Source: Gammaproteobacteria bacterium
GTDB taxonomy: Bacteria > Pseudomonadota > Gammaproteobacteria > Acidithiobacillales > Acidithiobacillaceae
Direction: 5' to 3'
Assembly: GCA_023381645.1 (NCBI GenBank)
Contig: JAMCRJ010000055.1
Coordinates: 149,467-213,466, forward strand
Length of the DNA: 64,000 bases
Part shown: positions 59,189-64,000 of the stretch, in pieces
Layout: each line of letters starts with the position of its first letter
How positions within the stretch are numbered: position 1 is the first letter of the stretch
Position numbers and translations under genes: made by a program
The notes under the pieces: generated by a model
The model's input: the letters and a program-made list of their open reading frames with translations, nothing else
Database searches by the model: none
Told to the model about the DNA's origin: nothing

Positions 59189-59611
59189 CTAGAAGCTGTC
59201 GAAAATGTCATCAACGATATTGTCCGCCACTGCGAAGCCGGCACCCAGCCCCAAGCCGGTCATGACATTACCCAGGAAACCGCTACCCATACCCGGCTGC
59301 CCCTGCATGGGTGCATTCCAGGGACGCTGCTGTCCCATATTGGCGTTCATTCCACCCTGCCCCATCCCCTGTATCTGCATTTCCAGTTGCTGGATATGTT
59401 GCGCCATCTGCTGCAGCATCATCCCTACATTCTGCTGCTGTTGCTGCAAATTCATGGCGAGGCCGCGCAATTCCATACTGATCTCGCGCCCGGTCATATT
59501 ATCGGGCGCCATGGCGCTCACCCGTCCAGCCACCTGCTGCAAGGCCTGCAGGTTATTCTGGGTCTGTTGCTGCAACTGATTGTATTGTTGATCCAACATT
59601 GAGTAGTCCAT
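59189..59611 (-). CDS. glutamine-rich coiled-coil protein
   Basis: ATG 59611 with AGGAG. The 140-residue product has a Gln/Met-rich coiled coil over residues 5-88 (QQYNQLQQQTQNNLQALQQV) and a Gly-rich C-terminal part (GSGFLGNVMTGLGLGAGFAV). The tail resembles surface or DUF2076-like proteins. Not a known enzyme. Confidence 0.65.
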   Translation of the reverse strand: MDYSMLDQQYNQLQQQTQNNLQALQQVAGRVSAMAPDNMTGREISMELRGLAMNLQQQQQNVGMMLQQMAQHIQQLEMQIQGMGQGGMNANMGQQRPWNAPMQGQPGMGSGFLGNVMTGLGLGAGFAVADNIVDDIFDSF

Positions 59612-59716
59612 GATCTGCTCCTGATGTAATTGCAATGATATCCATCGCAAAGATGATACCCATTGGTTGGATAGACGGAAAGCCTGTACAGTTCCCTGAT
59701 CACCCAGATCGGCCAG

Positions 59717-60757
59717 CTACTCCTGAAGGCGAACGCGCCGTTCCCATGCGCGCCACACGCCACGCGCCAGCAGCACCAGAATGGGGCCGATAATCAGGCC
59801 AATCAGACCGAACGCCTCGGCGCCGCCAAGGATGCTGAAGAACACCAGAAAGAAAGGGGCTTGCGTCTGCGAACCGGTGAGCAGCGGGCGAACCACCAGG
59901 TCCGCCGCGGTAATCACTATCAGCCCCCAGATCAGGACGAGCAGACCGGCAAACCAATGCCCCGTAAATGCGAGCCACAGGGTGGCTGCGCCGACTACCG
60001 CCGTCGCCCCGAAAGGGATAGGCGATATCAGCGCCGTGGCGACCAGCCAGAGGGGCCACATACTCAGTCCGGCAACGGCGTAGGCAATACCGATAAACAT
60101 GCCCTCCACCACACCTACACCGATGAGGCCGATCAGCACCGAGCGCGCCGCATCCCGGCTGGCGGCCAAAAAACGATCGCCGCGATCACTGCCCCATATC
60201 TGTCCGGCCCCAAGGCGCAGCGCCTCCGTCAGACGTTCACCATGGAGGGCCAGCGCAAACACCGTCAACGCGGCAAAAAACGTGTGCAGGGTGAATATCC
60301 AGAGCTGGCCCAGAGAATCGGTGATGATGCCGGAATGTGTGCTCACCAGCGCGGAGAGGTAGGCCCCGTTCAGCCCGTGCAGGTGGCTGAGTAACCAGTG
60401 TCCCACATAGGGAATTTTCATCACCTCCGGCGGCACGGCGACAAGGGGACCACCCGACTGCCAGCGGGAAATCAGCAGCGCCACCTGAGGCAGGACCGAA
60501 TCCACAATAATGACCGCCGGAATGATGATGATCGCCACCCACGCCAGGGCATGGACAAGGGAACCCAGCCAGCGCGGCATGTGGAAGGCACGCTCCAGAC
60601 GCAATTGCCAGGGCCAGCCCACCGTCGTCAGCACCGCCCCCATCAGCAGGGGACCTGCGAATGGGCTGAGGGTGTATGCGGCGCCAGCGTAGACGAGCAG
60701 CAACACGAACGTGCCCAAGTTGGCGTAGCTAGTTGGCTTTTGACTGTTTTGCACCAT
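59717..60757 (-). CDS. AI-2E family transporter
   Basis: ATG 60757 with GGGG. The 346-residue product has about eight membrane segments and the family's two-half layout with an extracellular loop (residues 85-150) and the C-terminal FLVFFSILGGAEAFGLIGLIIGP motif shown in part. Exports or transports small compounds across the inner membrane. Confidence 0.85.
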   Translation of the reverse strand: MVQNSQKPTSYANLGTFVLLLVYAGAAYTLSPFAGPLLMGAVLTTVGWPWQLRLERAFHMPRWLGSLVHALAWVAIIIIPAVIIVDSVLPQVALLISRWQSGGPLVAVPPEVMKIPYVGHWLLSHLHGLNGAYLSALVSTHSGIITDSLGQLWIFTLHTFFAALTVFALALHGERLTEALRLGAGQIWGSDRGDRFLAASRDAARSVLIGLIGVGVVEGMFIGIAYAVAGLSMWPLWLVATALISPIPFGATAVVGAATLWLAFTGHWFAGLLVLIWGLIVITAADLVVRPLLTGSQTQAPFFLVFFSILGGAEAFGLIGLIIGPILVLLARGVWRAWERRVRLQE

Positions 60758-60857
60758 CTTCCCCTGGTTGTGAATACGCAATGGAGAGCAAAGCTACCAC
60801 AGTGCCCTGTCGTTGAAAATGCGCAGAAGCGCCAAAAAACCCTGCAGGATTGGCTGG

Positions 60858-61718
60858 TTAGCAAAGGTGAATACCGGCGCGCTCCCAGACTGGCTCCACA
60901 CCGTCGGGCAGGGGTGGCAGATGGCCGATGGCCGCGTGACCAGCGTCCGGACCATGAAAGTCGGAACCCACAGAACCGGCCATGCCCAACTGCTGTGCCA
61001 AACGCCCCAGATGCTCGCGATCTCCGGCTGCCTGACTGCCGGTACAGACCTCGAGACCAACGCCGCCTGCGTCCCGAAATGCGGTGAGCAGAGCACGCAA
61101 TCGGGTACCACTGAGCTTATAGCGACCGGGGTGGGCGAGAACGGCATATCCGCCCGCCGCATGGACCCAGCCGATCACCTCGGTCATGGGAATCCAGTCG
61201 CTGGGCACATAGGCCTTGCAGCCACGCCCCAAATATTTGCCAAAGGCCTCATTCGCGTCTGCACAGCATCCCTCGCGCACCAGCCAGCGCCCAAAGTGGC
61301 TGCGCCCCACCATCCGGCTGCCCGCCATCGCCCGCGCTCCGGCTTCTGCGCCGGGAATACCGGCGTTTGCCAGCAAGCGGTCGATCTCCGTGGCGCGCCA
61401 GTCGCGGAACGCCATGATCCGGCTCAATCCTTCCTGTAAGACGGTATTTTCCGGATCAACGAAAAGACCGACGATATGGATGCCCTGGGTTTCCCATTCG
61501 CTGGAGATTTCCACGCCGGGGATGAGCCGGATATCCAGTGCCTCAGCCTGTACCGCGGCCTCCTCCAACCCCGCCGTGTTGTCATGGTCCGTCAGTGCCA
61601 TGATACGCACTCCCGCCCCATGCACCCACTGCACCAAGCCAGCAGGCGTCATGGTGCCGTCGGAGGCCATGGAGTGCATATGCAAATCGACTGGAGAAAC
61701 AGGATATTGCTGCGCCAT
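60858..61718 (-). CDS. PHP-domain phosphatase (RnaAM/YciV-like)
   Basis: ATG 61718 with AGGAA. The 286-residue product starts with VDLHMHSMASDGTMTPAGLV (metal His), MALTDHDNTAGLEEA, PGVEISSEW, and later VLAHPGRYK and GSDFHGPDAG. This set fits the 3',5'-nucleotide bisphosphate phosphatase/5'-3' exoribonuclease family. Confidence 0.87.
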   Translation of the reverse strand: MAQQYPVSPVDLHMHSMASDGTMTPAGLVQWVHGAGVRIMALTDHDNTAGLEEAAVQAEALDIRLIPGVEISSEWETQGIHIVGLFVDPENTVLQEGLSRIMAFRDWRATEIDRLLANAGIPGAEAGARAMAGSRMVGRSHFGRWLVREGCCADANEAFGKYLGRGCKAYVPSDWIPMTEVIGWVHAAGGYAVLAHPGRYKLSGTRLRALLTAFRDAGGVGLEVCTGSQAAGDREHLGRLAQQLGMAGSVGSDFHGPDAGHAAIGHLPPLPDGVEPVWERAGIHLC

Positions 61719-61820
61719 GAGAAAGTTCCTGGATAAAGGGGGAGCCGCCTTTTGCAAAACCCGGCGGCGTTCCGTGCTAGCATAACATGCTCAACTTCAT
61801 CGGGCATATCGGAGGCAGCA

Positions 61821-62546
61821 GTGGCTCTCATCCTGGATATAGCGGGCGCACAACGGCGCTTTGAACAATACGCCAAACCCATTCTCGGTGCCTTTGCCGC
61901 GAGCGGCATTGCCACCGGAGAACAGATCACCCCGCCGCTGATCGTGGACGCCCTGCGCCAGCTTTTCAAGGTGCTGATGACGGATGTGGCCTCCTGGGAC
62001 CCCGCCCTGCCAGACGACGAAGCGGAGCGCATCGGTGACCTCGCCATCGGTTTGCTGATGGACCTGGCCACCTGGGCCGATCGTCTAGGTGACCGTCCGG
62101 GGAAAACCGCCCTGGAAATGATCACCGTCAGTATCGCCGCGTGGGTATGCGATCAACACGGCCTCATCCACACCCTGGAACCGGTGGTCAACGGTCTGGC
62201 CATTCTGGCCAACGGCCGCGCCGAGCCCGCCGAACTGCGGCCCCTCTCCCGTTTGACGGGCCGGGTGAAAGACGCCGCTGCAGCAGACTACGCTGCCGAT
62301 CTGGAAAGCGCCGACCCGCACCGCCCCTGGCGCATCCTGCTGCTGAACTGGGGGATTACCGCGACGCGCGCCCATGACCCTGTGGAAATGCGCAAGGCTT
62401 TTGCGGCAATCATTCACCACTTGCCAGCCGATGCCCCCCACTTCTTTCGGGAGGGAACACAGCAGATGGCACAGGGGGATTTCCCCGACGTGGTAAGGGC
62501 GGTGATGACGGAAGCGGCCGAAGGGGCCGGACACAGCCTGCACTGA
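61821..62546 (+). CDS. helical protein, unknown
   Basis: GTG 61821 with GGAGG. The 241-residue product is nearly all helical (LDIAGAQRRFEQYAKPILGA..., MITVSIAAWVCDQHG). No family recognised. Divergent from the PHP gene. A terminator follows. Confidence 0.65.
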   Translation: MALILDIAGAQRRFEQYAKPILGAFAASGIATGEQITPPLIVDALRQLFKVLMTDVASWDPALPDDEAERIGDLAIGLLMDLATWADRLGDRPGKTALEMITVSIAAWVCDQHGLIHTLEPVVNGLAILANGRAEPAELRPLSRLTGRVKDAAAADYAADLESADPHRPWRILLLNWGITATRAHDPVEMRKAFAAIIHHLPADAPHFFREGTQQMAQGDFPDVVRAVMTEAAEGAGHSLH

Positions 62547-62559
62547 GAGCCGGAAAAAA

Positions 62560-62588
62560 GCCCGGACGACTGTCGCCCGGGCCCTTTT
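62560..62588. terminator. bidirectional terminator
   Basis: GCCCGG-A-CGAC-T-GTCG-C-CCGGGC stem preceded by AAAAAA and followed by CCTTTTC, between two converging genes. Confidence 0.88.
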
Positions 62589-62644
62589 CACTTCGGCATA
62601 TCCCCGCGTCCGTCCAGACCGGGGACCTCCGCAGTGACCGTCAG

Positions 62645-63247
62645 TCAGAGCTCTTTGCCGTGATGCGCCAGGAAGTCGGCCACGCCTTCGCTGGTCGGCT
62701 TCATGCCTGCTTTGCCCTTCTGCCACTGGGCGGGGCAAACTTCGCCGTGTTCTTCCGAGAATTGCAGTGCGTCCACCATCCGGATCATTTCGTCGATGTT
62801 GCGGCCCAGGGGCAGGTCATTGACCACCTCGTGACGCACGATGCCTTCACGGTCGATCAGAAAGGAACCGCGCAGGGCGACTTCATCGTTGAGCAGGACA
62901 TCGTAATTGCGGGCGATGTTCTTGGAGAGGTCGGCGATCATGGGCAACTGGATATGGCCGATACCGCCCTTCTCTTCCGGCGTGTTCTTCCAGGCCAGAT
63001 GGGTGAAATGGGAGTCCACGCTGCAAGCGATGACCTCGGTATTGCGGGATTTGAACTCATTCAAGCGGTGATTGAACGCCAGAATTTCCGAGGGGCAGAC
63101 GAAGGTAAAATCGAGGGGATAAAAGAACAGAACCGCATACTTTCCCTTGATATGCTGAGAAAGCTGAAACTTTTCGTTGATGCTGTTATCTGGCATGACT
63201 GCGGGAGCTACAAAATCGGGGGCAGCTTTTCCTACTAATACGGCCAT
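62645..63247 (-). CDS. 2-Cys peroxiredoxin (AhpC/Prx)
   Basis: ATG 63247 with GAGGAG. The 200-residue product has the peroxidatic Cys in FYPLDFTFVCPSE near residue 51 and the resolving Cys in HGEVCPAQW near 171. Typical 2-Cys length. It reduces H2O2 and organic peroxides, using a thioredoxin or AhpF. Confidence 0.92.
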   Translation of the reverse strand: MAVLVGKAAPDFVAPAVMPDNSINEKFQLSQHIKGKYAVLFFYPLDFTFVCPSEILAFNHRLNEFKSRNTEVIACSVDSHFTHLAWKNTPEEKGGIGHIQLPMIADLSKNIARNYDVLLNDEVALRGSFLIDREGIVRHEVVNDLPLGRNIDEMIRMVDALQFSEEHGEVCPAQWQKGKAGMKPTSEGVADFLAHHGKEL

Positions 63248-63292
63248 TGGGTTTCTCCTCTGTTGAAACAACGGGACAAAGTCTGAATTTTC

Positions 63293-63323
63293 ACTATAGC
63301 AGAAGTTTTTCGCACTCTGCCAA
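63293..63323 (-). promoter_or_regulatory. promoter of the peroxiredoxin gene
   Basis: The minus strand has TTGGCA, 19 bases, then TGC-TATAGT (extended -10). Leader of about 40 bases. Confidence 0.65.
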
Positions 63324-63480
63324 ACGCCCTTAGCCTGCGACGTCATGTAATATTAGTCTAATTTTATCTAATTTCCAACCCACCTCCGAAGCAGCTATTC
63401 CTGCTGGGCTGCCCTTCCTGAATCCACCCCCCACCTAGTGGGCAGCACTGCCGCCTTAGGCTAGAATAGACCCGCAACCC

Positions 63481-63502
63481 GCCGGGCACACCCGGCTATA
63501 AT
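63481..63502 (+). promoter_or_regulatory. palindrome and TATAAT box upstream of fdxA
   Basis: GCCGGG-CACA-CCCGGC directly abuts TATAAT. There is no good -35 box, so the palindrome may bind a regulator in its place. The start codon is 34 bases downstream. Confidence 0.55.
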
Positions 63503-63535
63503 CCATCAGACTCAACCGTGAGGAGCTCCGCCCCC

Positions 63536-63859
63536 ATGACTTATGTGGTGACTGAATCTTGTATCAAGTGCAAATACACTGACTGTGTAGACGTTTGCCC
63601 GGTGGACTGTTTCCGCGAAGGGCCGAATTTCCTGGTCATCGACCCCGATGAGTGCATCGATTGCACCCTCTGTGAGCCGGAATGTCCTGCGGGCGCCATT
63701 TTCCGCGATGACGACCTGCCGGATGGTCAGAAAGCATTTGAAGAAATCAATGCTCGTCTGGCCAAGATATGGCCGGCCATCATCCAGAAGAAGGCCGCGC
63801 CGGAAGATGCCGATGCCTGGCTGCACGTCAAGGATAAGCGGGGATTGCTCGAAGAGTGA
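63536..63859 (+). CDS. fdxA: 7Fe ferredoxin (3Fe-4S + 4Fe-4S)
   Basis: ATG 63536 with GAGGAG. The 107-residue product has [18 protein letters not shown] and [15 protein letters not shown], the FdxA cluster arrangement, followed by a C-terminal helix ([16 protein letters not shown]). Electron carrier. Confidence 0.92.
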   Translation: MTYVVTESCIKCKYTDCVDVCPVDCFREGPNFLVIDPDECIDCTLCEPECPAGAIFRDDDLPDGQKAFEEINARLAKIWPAIIQKKAAPEDADAWLHVKDKRGLLEE

Positions 63860-64000
63860 GTGGCGCCGGCGCGCGCGCCGCGCTCCGTTCTCCCAGCTTT
63901 TACCGCCTGCTCAGTCTGGTTCGCGCGTACCGGGGACGCATCGCCGTCGCCATGCTGTTCATGGTGATTTCGGGCGCGGCCACCGGCGGAGTGGCCTACA
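63856..64000 (+). CDS. msbA: MsbA-type lipid/ABC exporter, 5' end only
   Basis: GTG 63856 overlaps the fdxA stop (GTGA). The 48 visible residues ([20 protein letters not shown] then a first membrane segment [14 protein letters not shown]) match the start of MsbA-type ABC exporters. The gene runs out of the window. Confidence 0.65.
   Translation, partial: MSGAGARAALRSPSFYRLLSLVRAYRGRIAVAMLFMVISGAATGGVAY

Overview
The window is about 56 kb of the right-hand part of an integrative and conjugative element (ICE), positions 1 to about 56,189, followed by about 7.8 kb of chromosome. The junction is the 3' end of a tRNA-Ala(GGC) gene on the minus strand (56189..56264). A tyrosine integrase gene stops 7 bases from it and a small excisionase gene overlaps the integrase. 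The chromosome side (PhnP-like hydrolase, tatD, rlmB, AI-2E exporter, PHP phosphatase, 2-Cys peroxiredoxin, 7Fe ferredoxin, msbA start) is housekeeping of a GC-rich gammaproteobacterial or acidithiobacillial type. Acidithiobacillus is my best guess, by inference only. The other ICE end lies outside the window.

Layout of the ICE, read from the window start. 1-3 kb: end of a minus-strand F-type transfer operon (traL, a lipoprotein, membrane proteins, a DsbC/DsbG-fold protein without its active-site cysteines). 3-11 kb: accessory DNA with an IscB element and its omega RNA, an orphan Xre/ParS antitoxin, a DUF4258-MqsA-like pair, an IHF-alpha-like protein, a TnpB insertion sequence that splits a toxin next to its Panacea antitoxin, and an Xre-RES pair. 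12-18 kb: traG, traH, traF and a lytic transglycosylase. 18.8-23.5 kb: an unrecognised gene, a hairpin-rich non-coding stretch, two metalloprotease-like membrane genes, a second TnpB element. 23-29.4 kb: a minus-strand operon with a CHC2 zinc-finger protein, a RecD2-like helicase and a TPR-sulfotransferase. 29.6-35.2 kb: a SET-domain gene cut by a 4.7-kb transposon that carries a KAP-like NTPase, a DUF3825 protein and a membrane-anchored protein. 35-49 kb: a long minus-strand array with PLD nuclease, MazG-like hydrolase, M50 protease, patatin, a TnpB-like protein, a disulfide-bond module, topoisomerase and a second lytic transglycosylase. 49-54 kb: a lambdoid-phage-like control and replication block (CI/S24 repressor, Cro-like, CII-like, C4-type RNA, Bro-N antirepressor, O-like initiator with internal repeats, DUF6475 protein).

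How it fits together. The CI/Cro switch probably decides between quiet residence and excision, replication and transfer. Two large operons (traF onward; helicase/primase-like onward) share an unusual upstream arrangement: a TAGTATATT-type element at the promoter, then three GCCGC-N7-GCGGC dyads spaced 42 and 59-60 bp apart. The same TAGTATATT element sits in front of at least six other ICE transcription units, which suggests one regulon. The ICE carries its own disulfide machinery (DsbB-like, DsbG-like, TraF with CPFC), fitting periplasmic assembly of cysteine-rich transfer proteins. It has been hit repeatedly by mobile DNA, and in two cases the broken host gene can be rebuilt exactly from the sequence.
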